Source: JBBIND01 sp037444075
Lineage (GTDB): Bacteria > Acidobacteriota > Terriglobia > Bryobacterales > Bryobacteraceae
Assembly: GCA_037444075.1 (NCBI GenBank)
Contig: JBBIND010000019.1
Coordinates: 1-54,664, forward strand
Direction of reading: 5' to 3'
Length of the DNA: 54,664 bases
The notes beneath the pieces were generated by a model. That model was not told the DNA's origin, did not search any database, and saw nothing but the letters and a program-made list of their open reading frames with translations. The first letter of the stretch is position 1. Each line of letters starts with the position of its first letter. The translations under genes and the position numbers were made by a program. Positions 16,097-24,279 of this stretch are shown here, piece after piece.

Positions 16097-16308
16097 ACAC
16101 ACCATCTCTCTCGGATCGGTGGCCCGGTGAGCCGCTTGTAGCGGTGCCATACGGAAGTCCGAAACCCGTGTGGCTTATCATTCCAAAGCGCGCAATCGGT
16201 GATGCCGCCATCTCAGAAGTGGCAATAGCCTGGTTCCACCGGTTTGACGACCCCAACTTGTTGCTCCGCGGATTATGCACCCGGTGTGGCCATAAACTGC
16301 CGGCCTGA
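16093..16308 (+). pseudogene. 3' fragment of an unidentified protein
   Basis: Plus-strand frame with protein-like sequence: SLSDRWPGEPLVAVPYGSPK, then AISEVAIAWFHRFDDPNLLL, ending LCTRCGHKLPA with a stop at 16306-16308. The ending with CxxC looks like half of a zinc knuckle. The frame continues back into repeat B but has no start. Possibly the remnant of a mobile-region gene; family unknown. Confidence 0.4.
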
Positions 16309-16379
16309 ACAGCTTCCAACTCCAGGGAGCCGGACGGTGCCGATGCCACCCGGTAGTCCGGCATAATGAAGGAACAGCC

Positions 16380-16565
16380 ATGCGCCACAAGATCCACTTT
16401 GGTGACACGGAGGTCGATGCGGCCAAACTGGCAGATCTTTGCCCTCAGTACGGAGTTACGGAACTTTCGCTGTTCGGGTCCGCCGTGCGGGGTGAGATGG
16501 GGCCCGACAGCGACATCGATGTCCTGGTGGAGTTCGATCCCGCCGCGCGCGTCGGGAGACGATAG
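16380..16565 (+). CDS. truncated MNT-type nucleotidyltransferase
   Basis: 61 aa with the nucleotidyltransferase signature GSAVRG followed by the metal-binding aspartates of DSDIDVLVEFDP. Full MNT proteins run to about 95-100 aa and normally pair with a HEPN protein, forming toxin-antitoxin modules. Here the frame stops right after FDPAARVGRR, losing the C-terminal part and the third acidic residue, and no HEPN gene follows. A Shine-Dalgarno-like AAGGAA precedes the ATG. The stop is one base before the next ATG. Probably an inactive relic kept as the first cistron of the HNH gene. Confidence 0.7.
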   Translation: MRHKIHFGDTEVDAAKLADLCPQYGVTELSLFGSAVRGEMGPDSDIDVLVEFDPAARVGRR

Positions 16566-16566
16566 G

Positions 16567-17376
16567 ATGCAGAGAGTTGCAGTGTTCGCCCGCGACCGCA
16601 AGTGTCATTTCGAGGCTGCGTGCGCAGTAAACGATTCATCTCAGCTGATTACTTTTCAATCTCCAGTACGGTGGGTAAAGGCGGCAGAGCTTCTGCGCCA
16701 GCGAGAGACAGTAAAGGTATATTTCGCGCCGATTGGTTCCGGGTTGAAGATCGGATACGAAGCTACTTTAAGAGAAATTGACCTGGCACCGGCCGGCGAT
16801 GCGCGGCTCCTCAGGTTTCAGCTGCCAATTGCCGCAAATGAAGGTCTGTGGGGGAAGTCGAAGACCCTGTATGCTGTATCGGACTTTCGCCGATGTCGGG
16901 AACGGCTCCTCAGTACGCTCCAGAAGACCGACGGAACACCCCTATCGGACGATTTCGCCTTCATCTACGCGCTCGTACTGGAATCCGATGGTGGCGTTCT
17001 GGCCGAACTTCACCCGGAGGAGATCCCTGAGGGAGCGATCTACGCTGAAGGTGCAGTCCGCCAAGTGGCGGTAAACGCTTATGAGCGGAATCCGGCGGCT
17101 CGTCAGGCTTGCATTAGCTACTACGGGACGGACTGCGCGGTCTGTGGATTCAACTTCTTCACGACTTACGGATCGATCGGCGCCGGCTTCATTCACGTCC
17201 ATCACCTCGAGCTGCTTGCGTCCATAAGAGAGGGCTACAGTGTGGATCCGATCAACGATCTCAGGCCAGTTTGCCCCAACTGCCATGCGATGATTCACCG
17301 GAAAGATCCCCCGTTTTTGGTTGAAGAGTTGAGAGCCAGAACTATGGCGTTGTCCAGCCAAGACGACTCAACGTGA
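16567..17376 (+). CDS. HNH endonuclease with unknown N-terminal domain
   Basis: 269-aa protein with a C-terminal HNH nuclease: zinc pair C190/C193 (DCAVCGF), catalytic HH at 212-213 (HVHHLE), then NDLRPVCPNCHAMIH with C236/C239 closing the zinc site. The first ~150 residues (VRWVKAAELLRQRETVKVYF, then GYEATLREIDLAP) are beta-rich and could be an EVE/PUA-like domain, as in nucleases that sense modified DNA; that is a hypothesis. I set the start at 16567 because the longer frame upstream is only a shadow of the MNT gene, and GGGAGA lies about 9 nt before this ATG. Likely a defence nuclease in an accessory island. Confidence 0.75.
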   Translation: MQRVAVFARDRKCHFEAACAVNDSSQLITFQSPVRWVKAAELLRQRETVKVYFAPIGSGLKIGYEATLREIDLAPAGDARLLRFQLPIAANEGLWGKSKTLYAVSDFRRCRERLLSTLQKTDGTPLSDDFAFIYALVLESDGGVLAELHPEEIPEGAIYAEGAVRQVAVNAYERNPAARQACISYYGTDCAVCGFNFFTTYGSIGAGFIHVHHLELLASIREGYSVDPINDLRPVCPNCHAMIHRKDPPFLVEELRARTMALSSQDDST

Positions 17377-17393
17377 AGTCTTCTCTGCCTTAG

Positions 17394-18465
17394 CCTGAAT
17401 CCCGAAGTTGCAGTACGGCGCAGGGGCCGGTGCGTCTGCGACAACTGAGGGATGGAGCAAACAGCGACGGACAATTCAGTCCGGACCGAGATTCAAGCGC
17501 TACACTCTGGCGAGCGAGTGATCCTGCGGGAGACTGAGCGCGCCGTGACGCCTTTCGGCGGGGTGGCCGTCTTCGTCGCCTATCTGCGGAAGATGACTTG
17601 GCCGGCAAGGTCCGCGACCATAGGCCGGTCCAGTGGCGGCCGCCGAACCACATCGATCCGACGGCGACCTTCACCGCCTTTCTGATCGCGGTGCTGGTCG
17701 GGGCCAAGCGATTCGCGCACGCCAACTGGCTGCGCGGCGACCGGGCCTTGCAGGCCCTACGGGGCATGCGCCGTTTCCCGTGTGACGACACGATCCGCAA
17801 TCTCTTCCGGCAATTGCCTGGGCAACGTGGAGCGGCTGTTCGCGCCACTCATCGAGTGGCAGATGCAGCGCGTGCCCGTGCGCGCCGGAGGTTACAGCCT
17901 CGATCTGGATTCGACGATCTTCGAACGCTACGGCCGGCAGGAAGGTTCGCTGAAAGGCCACAACCCGCGCAAGCACGGACGGCCCAGCCATCATCCCGTG
18001 CTGGCGGTTCTGGCGGAGGCCCACTTCATCCTCCACGGCTGGCTCCGCAGCGGCAACTGCGGCTCCAGCCGGGGAGTGGTCGAGTTTCTCGAAGAAGCCC
18101 TGGCGCTCTGGGGACAGCGCCAGACAATCCGTCTGGTCAGAGCCGATTCCGGTTTCTTCGACGACAAGCTGCTGAGTTTCCTCGAACAGCGTTGCCTGCC
18201 CTACATGGTAGTCACGCGACTGACCAAGTGGGTCCAACGCGAGGCGCAACGAATTCAGCACTGGACAGAACTGGATGCCAACTACGCGGCGGGCGAGTTT
18301 CGCCTCAAACTACATGGCTGGACCACCGAGCGGCGCTTCGTGGTGATCCGCGAACGGGTCCGCGAGACCCGGGCCAGCGTCGGCCGCAAGCTGATCGACG
18401 TGCCTGGCTACACCTTCCGGATCTTCGTCACCAGCCGCCTGGACGCCCCGGAGGTGATCTGGCGC
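17394..18465 (+). mobile_element. IS1380-like element, truncated and frameshifted
   Basis: Remnant of an insertion sequence. The left boundary is probably near CCTGAATCCCG at 17394; I could not find its inverted copy on the right. Transposase homology stops at about 18465, inside the conserved IWR motif, so the 3' third and right terminal repeat are gone. It lies between the HNH gene and uvrA. Confidence 0.7.
17452..18465 (+). pseudogene. IS1380-family transposase pseudogene
   Basis: DDE transposase broken into three frames. 17452-~17597 encodes RETERAVTPFGGVAVFVAYL; after an apparent 1-nt loss (ATGACTTGG where ATGGACTTG is expected) the frame moves to LAGKVRDHRPVQWRPPNHID, then RFPCDDTIRNLFRQ. 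Near 17815 it shifts again to GNVERLFAPLIEWQM. The catalytic core is recognisable: LDLDSTIFERYG (first Asp) and LVRADSGFF (second Asp). The C-terminus with the expected EQRIEELK-type Glu motif is missing, replaced by unrelated sequence after IWR. It cannot make an active enzyme. Confidence 0.85.
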
Positions 18466-18578
18466 AAAATCGGATCATGCTTCGCACGTTATTTACGGTA
18501 CTGCGAAGGCGCGCGATGGAAGAAACGTGACGTCCTCAAACCGGCTCGGTATCGAGTGAGGCTTTATTCCGCCGTTGT

Positions 18579-18584
18579 TATACT
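18579..18584 (+). promoter_or_regulatory. -10 element TATACT upstream of uvrA
   Basis: Near-consensus TATACT 35 nt before the uvrA GTG, giving a leader of about 29 nt. The -35 is weak. No LexA-type palindrome was recognised. Confidence 0.4.
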
Positions 18585-18619
18585 GAGAGGACTAATCCCC
18601 ATACTGAAAGCTAGAGGCG

Positions 18620-21430
18620 GTGCAAGAGGCTATTGTCATCAGGGGCGCGCGCGTCCACAATCTTAAAGACCTCTCGATCGCCATTCCACACAACCAGCTG
18701 ACCGTTGTTACGGGCGTCAGCGGGTCCGGGAAGAGTTCCCTGGTCTTTGACACCATTTACGCGGAGGGGCAGAGGCGCTATGTGGAATCGCTTTCCGCTT
18801 ATGCGCGGCAGTTCCTGGAGCGCATGGAGAAGCCGGACGTCGACGAGATTGACGGGCTCGCGCCGCCGGTCGCGATACGCCAGCAGAACACGTCCCGGAA
18901 TCCCCGCTCTACCGTGGCCACGGCGACCGAACTGTACGACTTCCTGAGGCTGCTCTACGCCCGCGCGGGGCGAACCCATTGCGCCGGCTGCGGCAAACCG
19001 GTGCGCCGTGACACGGTGGACGAGGCGGCTGCCCGTTTGTTGAACGAGCCGGAAGGCTCGCGCTGGTATGCCCTGTTTCCGATACCGCCGGCGCTGCCCA
19101 CGGAACAGTTGCGGGACCGGCTGTTTGAACTCCGCAAGAAAGGATTCAACCGGCTGTATCAAAGGGGGCGGACTTTCGAGTTCTCCACCCCGGAATCGCT
19201 GCTCGAGATCGACTTCTCCGCGCCCGTCAGCGTGCTTGTGGACCGGCTGATCATCTCCGCGGACCAGCATCAGCGTCTGGTGGACACGCTGGAGATCTGC
19301 TATCGCGAAACCGGTGAGGCGGTCTTCGAAGAAGCCGGCGAAGGCCGAAAAGTGAGGTTCAGCGAGAAGTTCGCATGCCAGGATTGCAACCTGGAGGCGC
19401 TCGAACCGGAACCGCTCCTGTTCAGCTTCAATAGCCCCGTCGGCGCCTGCCCGCGCTGCCAGGGATTTGGCAACATCGTAGACTATGACCCCAGCCTCAT
19501 CATCCCCAACCCTTGGCTGACGCTGGAACAGGGCGCCGTGGACCCCTGGACCAAACCCCGGCACAGGCGTTTCTACACAGAATTCAAGCGGCGGAGCAAA
19601 GGCGCCGTGCGCTGCGATGTGCCCTTCGCCGAACTTGACGAGGATGAGCGCGCCACGGTACTGGCCGCCGTGCGCCGGTCCTTCGCCGACGTGGAGCGCA
19701 AAAAGTACAAGGTCCACGTGCGCGTGTTTCTGAGCCGTTACAGGGGCTACTCGGACTGCCCCGACTGTGGAGGCGCCCGCTTGCGCCCGGAAGCGCTGCG
19801 TGTCCGTGTGGGTGGGAAGAACATGGCTCAACTGGCGCGCCTCAGCATCGGCCAGGCGCTCCAGTTCTTCGACTCGCTGCAATTGGCCCCCGAAGAGACT
19901 GCCATCGCGGAGACGGTGCTGGTGGAGGTCCGGCAGAGGCTGAAGTTTCTGAACGACGTTGGTCTGGACTATGTGACGCTGGACCGCCGGTCCGCCACGC
20001 TCTCGGGCGGCGAATCGCAGCGCATCCAACTGGCCACCTGTTTGGGATCGCGCCTGGTGGGCGCCTGCTATGTTCTCGATGAGCCTTCCATCGGGCTGCA
20101 CAGCCGGGACACGCAACGGCTCATCCGGATTCTGCACGAGCTACGCGACCTGGGCAATACGGTCCTGGTAGTGGAGCATGACGCCGAGATCATGCGGTCG
20201 GCCGATCACATCGTCGACCTGGGCCCCGGAGCGGGCGAACACGGCGGCCGGGTGGTGTTCCAGGGGTCCTGTCGGCAGTTGACCGAGGATGGAGCCGGGT
20301 CGCTCACCGCAAGGTATCTCAAGTCGGGGCCGGACTCGCGGCCGGTACTGCGGCGCCCGGTGAAGAAGAAGCACGTGGTCCACTTCCGCGGAACGCGCGC
20401 GCACAACTTGAAAAACGTGGATGTGGCGGTGCCGCTCGGCATGCTGGTCGCGGTGACGGGCGTCTCGGGGTCGGGCAAGTCTTCGCTGGTGCATGACGTC
20501 ATTTACAAGGCGCTCGAACGTCACCTGGGAAAGACGCCCGCCGCCGACTATGAGGTCGACGAGGACGAACTCACGGTGACCTCGGCCCGGCAGACGTGGG
20601 ACAAGATCGAAGGCGCGGAGCGGCTGAGCGATGTCGTGATGGTCGACCAGTCGCCTATCGGGCGAACTCCGCGATCCAATCCCGCCACGTACCTCAAGGC
20701 GTTTGACCTGATTCGAGCCTTGTTCGCCGGCACTCCTGAATCAACGCGGCGCGGCTACCGGCCGGGTCAGTTCTCCTTCAATGTGCCCGGGGGGCGGTGT
20801 GAAACGTGCCAAGGTAACGGCACCGTCACGGTGGAGATGCAGTTTCTGGCGGACGTTGAGCTGACCTGCGAGGATTGCAAGGGCACCCGCTACAACAGCA
20901 AGACGTTGGACGTTCGGTATCGGGGATTGAACATCCACGAAGCGCTGCAATTGACCGTGCGTGAGGCTCTCACGTTCTTCCGCGAAACTCCGCGGCTGGT
21001 TGACAGGCTGCGCGTGCTGGCCGACATCGGCTTGGGTTACCTGAGGCTGGGCCAATCAGGAACTACGCTGAGCGGAGGCGAAGCGCAGCGCGTCAAGCTG
21101 GCCGCGCATCTGGCGCAGGCTAAGTGCCAGGGAACCCTGTTTCTGCTGGATGAGCCCACCACGGGGCTGCACTTTGACGACATCCAGAAGCTGCTCGACG
21201 CCTTCCAGCGCCTGATTCAAAAGGGCGGTAGTGTACTGGTGATTGAGCACAACCTGGACGTCATCCGGTCAGCCGACTGGGTGATTGATCTGGGGCCGGA
21301 GGGTGGCGACGCGGGCGGACGTGTCGTGGCCGAAGGATCGCCCGAAGACGTGGCGAGTTGTGAAGCGTCCTATACGGGCCGGTTTCTGCGCGGCTATTTG
21401 CCCTCAACTAGCGAGGATACCGGCCGGTAA
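18620..21430 (+). CDS. uvrA: excinuclease ABC subunit A
   Basis: 936-aa DNA damage-recognition ATPase of nucleotide excision repair; it forms a dimer, loads UvrB at lesions and then leaves. Two ABC modules are complete: Walker A GVSGSGKSSL at residues ~32-41 and ~614-623, ABC signatures LSGGESQRIQL (~460) and LSGGEAQRVKL (~816), with Walker B ending in VLDEPSIGLH and LLDEPTTGLH. Zinc-finger pairs are visible (CAGCGKPV; CPRCQGFG; CETCQGNG and CEDCKGTR). Length is standard. The GTG start has GAGGCG just before it. The C-terminus overlaps the convergent CoA-binding gene by 23 bp. Confidence 0.97.
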   Translation: MQEAIVIRGARVHNLKDLSIAIPHNQLTVVTGVSGSGKSSLVFDTIYAEGQRRYVESLSAYARQFLERMEKPDVDEIDGLAPPVAIRQQNTSRNPRSTVATATELYDFLRLLYARAGRTHCAGCGKPVRRDTVDEAAARLLNEPEGSRWYALFPIPPALPTEQLRDRLFELRKKGFNRLYQRGRTFEFSTPESLLEIDFSAPVSVLVDRLIISADQHQRLVDTLEICYRETGEAVFEEAGEGRKVRFSEKFACQDCNLEALEPEPLLFSFNSPVGACPRCQGFGNIVDYDPSLIIPNPWLTLEQGAVDPWTKPRHRRFYTEFKRRSKGAVRCDVPFAELDEDERATVLAAVRRSFADVERKKYKVHVRVFLSRYRGYSDCPDCGGARLRPEALRVRVGGKNMAQLARLSIGQALQFFDSLQLAPEETAIAETVLVEVRQRLKFLNDVGLDYVTLDRRSATLSGGESQRIQLATCLGSRLVGACYVLDEPSIGLHSRDTQRLIRILHELRDLGNTVLVVEHDAEIMRSADHIVDLGPGAGEHGGRVVFQGSCRQLTEDGAGSLTARYLKSGPDSRPVLRRPVKKKHVVHFRGTRAHNLKNVDVAVPLGMLVAVTGVSGSGKSSLVHDVIYKALERHLGKTPAADYEVDEDELTVTSARQTWDKIEGAERLSDVVMVDQSPIGRTPRSNPATYLKAFDLIRALFAGTPESTRRGYRPGQFSFNVPGGRCETCQGNGTVTVEMQFLADVELTCEDCKGTRYNSKTLDVRYRGLNIHEALQLTVREALTFFRETPRLVDRLRVLADIGLGYLRLGQSGTTLSGGEAQRVKLAAHLAQAKCQGTLFLLDEPTTGLHFDDIQKLLDAFQRLIQKGGSVLVIEHNLDVIRSADWVIDLGPEGGDAGGRVVAEGSPEDVASCEASYTGRFLRGYLPSTSEDTGR

Positions 21431-21872
21431 GCTTCAACAAGCCTCCGTGCAGGCGATGGAACCAACTGGCGCCCGGCAGGAACATGTACGGGCAATGCCC
21501 ATCCACCACTTCCAACCGGTGAGCCTCGCAGAGCTTCAACGCCTCCGGGCTCACGGAACCCGCCCCAACCGCGCGGTACAGCCATACCCGCTTTGCCCCC
21601 GCGGCTACGCAGTCTTCCACGACGCCATTGGATTGAGCAGCGGGCGTCATCACGAGCACGGCTTCCACGGGCGGGTTGATGTCCCGCACGGAACGCGAGC
21701 ACTTCACCTGTTCAATCTGCTCCGCTGACGGGTTCACCGGCACGGCGTCATAGCCGCGCTGCAGCAACTCCCGAAAGAGCATCCGGGTGAAATGAGACTT
21801 GCTGCGTGAAACCCCAACCACCGCGAGCCGGCGGCAGGCCAGGAAATCCTCGATGGTTTGACGCGATGTCAT
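21408..21872 (-). CDS. CoA-binding protein (YccU-like Rossmann domain)
   Basis: 154-aa protein made of a single CoA-binding Rossmann domain as in succinyl-CoA synthetase alpha chains. The nucleotide-binding start LAVVGVSRSKSHFTRMLFRE, the strand DAVPVNPSAEQIEQVKC, the segment AVLVMTPAAQSNGVVEDCVA and GAKRVWLYRAVG are all in place, ending with DGHCPYMFLP. The family is usually about 140 aa; the specific reaction or ligand role is not established. Shine-Dalgarno AAGAGA precedes the ATG, with TAGTAT as a likely -10 about 20 nt upstream. Divergent from the TPR gene. Confidence 0.85.
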   Translation of the reverse strand: MTSRQTIEDFLACRRLAVVGVSRSKSHFTRMLFRELLQRGYDAVPVNPSAEQIEQVKCSRSVRDINPPVEAVLVMTPAAQSNGVVEDCVAAGAKRVWLYRAVGAGSVSPEALKLCEAHRLEVVDGHCPYMFLPGASWFHRLHGGLLKLTGRYPR

Positions 21873-21918
21873 GGTTCTCTTTTCATACTACTGCGGCCGC
21901 TCGGGCAGGGGCGCGGGC

Positions 21919-21924
21919 TAAACT
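21919..21924 (+). promoter_or_regulatory. -10-like element before the TPR operon
   Basis: TAAACT ends 6 nt before the ATG at 21931. No good -35 and no Shine-Dalgarno are seen. Consistent with a leaderless start, but weaker than the other cases. Confidence 0.35.
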
Positions 21925-21930
21925 GAAGAC

Positions 21931-23145
21931 ATGCAATGGGCGGGTGCGATTCTTCTGCTAGGGCTGATGCAGGCTCCAGACCCCTCAGCCGAGGGCATGA
22001 AGGCGCTGGAGGAAGGACGCTATCAGGCCGCGGAATCCTCCTTTCTGAAAGCTGTGGAGGCTTCGCCGGATGATTATGCCGCGCATTTCCACCTCGCTTT
22101 GACGCGCAGCCTGCTGGGGCGCTATCCCGAGGCTATTCAGGGCTACCGTCACGTGCTGACTCTCCAACCGGGACTCTACGAGGCTGAACTGAACGCGGGC
22201 ATCCTGCTGCTGCAACAAGGCGAGACGGCGGAAGCCATGGGGTTGCTGCAATCCGCGGCTGAGAAGAAACCCGGCGAGTTCCGGCCGAATTTCCATTGGG
22301 GAGAGGCCCTGTTGCGTTCCGGCCAACCCGACCAGGCCTTCGAGGCCTTTCAGAAAGCCGCGGAAGCTCAGCCGCAATCGGCCCCCGCGCAGGTGGGGCT
22401 GGCGCGCGCGGAAGGCGCCCGGAAGAGGCTCGACGAGGCCGCCCGGCACTACCGGAAGGCGGTCGAGCTGGACGCCGAATACCGCGGCATCCTCGTCGAG
22501 CTCGGTTCGCTCTACGAACGGGCCGGGCGCAGAGATGAGGCCATCGCGGTTTACGCCGAGTTTCCTGAGCAGCCCGCCGCGCGGGAACGGTTGAGCGGGC
22601 TCCTGCTGGCCGCCGGGCGTGCGGAAGAGGCCATAGCGCAGCTGGAGCCGGTGGTGCAGAGCAAGCCGACGGCTGCCAACCGCTACTTGCTCGCCACCGC
22701 GTACCTGAGAACAAAGCAGATGGAGAAGGCCGCCGGGCAATTGCGCCACGCCGTGGAATTGGAGCCGGAGAATACTGACCTGCGTCTAACTTACGGGAGA
22801 GTGTTGCGAGATTTGAAAAGATACAAGGAAGCGGCCACCGAGTTCATGCTATGCGCGCGCCAAAGCCCGCAGTCGCGTGAGGCCTGGAGCGAGCTGACCG
22901 GCATGCTGATCCTGACGGAAGATTTTCCCGCAGCGCTGGCGGCGCTTGACCGGCTTCAGGCGCTGGGCGAGGCCAAGCCGTCGCTCTACTACTTCCGGGC
23001 ACTCGTGCTGGACCGCTCGAAGAACTATGAAGCCGCCTTGTCCGCTTATGAACAGTTTCTCTCCCGCAGCGCCGGCGCCCATCCGGAGGAGGAATTCCTG
23101 GCTCGTCAGCGTGTGCGCACTCTTCAAAAGGAGCTGAAGAAGTGA
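21931..23145 (+). CDS. exported TPR-repeat protein
   Basis: 404-aa protein with a short signal peptide (MQWAGAILLLGLMQAPDPSA) followed by about ten tetratricopeptide repeats through most of the length (for example AAESSFLKAVEASPDDYAAH; YPEAIQGYRHVLTLQPGLYE; DEAARHYRKAVELDAEY; MEKAAGQLRHAVELEPEN). TPRs mediate protein-protein contacts, so this is probably a periplasmic scaffold. First gene of a tight three-gene operon: its stop overlaps the next GTG by 4 nt. The two following genes encode small exported helical proteins, suggesting an assembled envelope complex. Confidence 0.85.
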   Translation: MQWAGAILLLGLMQAPDPSAEGMKALEEGRYQAAESSFLKAVEASPDDYAAHFHLALTRSLLGRYPEAIQGYRHVLTLQPGLYEAELNAGILLLQQGETAEAMGLLQSAAEKKPGEFRPNFHWGEALLRSGQPDQAFEAFQKAAEAQPQSAPAQVGLARAEGARKRLDEAARHYRKAVELDAEYRGILVELGSLYERAGRRDEAIAVYAEFPEQPAARERLSGLLLAAGRAEEAIAQLEPVVQSKPTAANRYLLATAYLRTKQMEKAAGQLRHAVELEPENTDLRLTYGRVLRDLKRYKEAATEFMLCARQSPQSREAWSELTGMLILTEDFPAALAALDRLQALGEAKPSLYYFRALVLDRSKNYEAALSAYEQFLSRSAGAHPEEEFLARQRVRTLQKELKK

Positions 23146-23600
23146 CAAGAACCGCCTTGCGTTCGGTCGTGATTCTGCTGGGGGCGCTTTGCAGCGCTCC
23201 CTGGTTGCGAGCCGACCTGAGTGCGGCGCTCGCGGAGCGGAACCTGGAGAAGCGCTCGGAGAAGGCGATGCAGAACGCTGACAAAGCCCTCGATACCGCC
23301 CGCAGAGAATACCGCTCCGGACAGACCGCCAAGATGAAACAGGCGTTGGAGGAGATTGAGGAATCGGTGGCTCTCTGTCTCGAGTCGCTGAAAGAGAGTG
23401 GTAAGGATCCGCGGCGGAATCCGAAATACTTCAAGCGAGCCGAGATACGGTCGCGCAAACTCATCCGGAAGCTGGAAGACTTCAGGCTCCAGCTGGGTTA
23501 CGAAGAGAGGGCGCCGGTGAACCAACTGATCCAGGTTGTGCAAAAGGCGCAACACCAGCTGCTGATGGGAATCATGGGTGGAAAGGGGTGGAATCGATGA
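23142..23600 (+). CDS. exported helical protein, unknown
   Basis: 152 aa with a signal peptide (SVVILLGALCSAPWLRADL). The mature part is nearly all charged amphipathic helix (LAERNLEKRSEKAMQNADKA; MKQALEEIEESVALCLESLK; RSRKLIRKLEDFRLQLGYEE). No family recognised. It starts at a GTG overlapping the TPR stop (GTGA) and ends in an ATGA overlap with the next gene, so the three are translationally coupled. Confidence 0.75.
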   Translation: MTRTALRSVVILLGALCSAPWLRADLSAALAERNLEKRSEKAMQNADKALDTARREYRSGQTAKMKQALEEIEESVALCLESLKESGKDPRRNPKYFKRAEIRSRKLIRKLEDFRLQLGYEERAPVNQLIQVVQKAQHQLLMGIMGGKGWNR

Positions 23601-24241
23601 GAGCATTTCTGCTGTGGGTGGCCTTGCTCCCGTTGGCCGTGCCGGCGGCGGCACAACGCGACTTTCTCACGACCGATGAGGCCGATCAGGTGAGGCTTAC
23701 ACAGGAACCGAACGCGCGCCTGAAGCTCTACCTGACCTTCGCGCGCCAGCGCATCGATTTGCTGGATCAACTGGTCTCGGAAAAGAAGACGGGACGCACC
23801 GCGTTGATCCGCGAAGCGCTCGAGGACTACACCAAGATCATCGAAACCATCGACATTGTCACCGACGATGCGCTGAAGCGCAGCCTCGACGTAGTGGAGG
23901 GCATCGCGGCGGTGGTCGAGGAAGAGAAGAAGATGCTGGCGGTCCTCGAGAAGATTGAAGAAGCGGAGCCGCCCGATATGGTTCGCTATCGATTCGTTCT
24001 GGCCACGGCCATCGAAACCACCGAGGACAGCATTGAGCTCGCCGAGCAGGACTTGGGTGGGAGAACGGCAGACGTGCTCGCACGGGAGAGAGAGGAGCGG
24101 CAGAAGCAACGAAGCCTGATGACGCCCGAGCAGATTAAGGAACGCGCCGAAGCCGAGAAGCGGACCGAGCAGACAGAGACCGAACAGAAGCGCAAAGCGC
24201 CGACGCTGCGGCGCAAGGGAGAGACGCCCCCTCCGAAGTGA
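23597..24241 (+). CDS. exported helical protein, unknown
   Basis: 214 aa with a signal peptide (MRAFLLWVALLPLAVPAAAQ). The mature region is helical (LKLYLTFARQRIDLLDQLVS; ALEDYTKIIETIDIVTDDAL; AVVEEEKKMLAVLEKIEEA), with a Lys/Glu-rich C-terminal tail ending in prolines. I chose ATG 23597 over GTG 23588 because it gives the ATGA overlap with the preceding stop and a cleaner signal peptide, behind AAAGGGG. It shares length class and helical character with its neighbour, but I see no clear sequence repeat between them. Function unknown; probably acts with the TPR protein. Confidence 0.75.
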   Translation: MRAFLLWVALLPLAVPAAAQRDFLTTDEADQVRLTQEPNARLKLYLTFARQRIDLLDQLVSEKKTGRTALIREALEDYTKIIETIDIVTDDALKRSLDVVEGIAAVVEEEKKMLAVLEKIEEAEPPDMVRYRFVLATAIETTEDSIELAEQDLGGRTADVLAREREERQKQRSLMTPEQIKERAEAEKRTEQTETEQKRKAPTLRRKGETPPPK

Positions 24242-24279
24242 GCCGTGGCCTGAGCCGTCCGGCTGCTAACATGATCTGA

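Noticed and set aside
16366..16566. N-terminal extension of the HNH protein from the upstream ATG
   Set aside because: The translation (Trp/Ser/Arg-rich) is a frame-shifted shadow of the MNT gene; the ATG at 16567 with GGGAGA upstream is better.
18611..20137. 508-codon open frame antisense to uvrA
   Set aside because: It lies wholly within uvrA, has no family motifs and an Arg/Gln/His-rich composition typical of antisense frames in GC-rich DNA.
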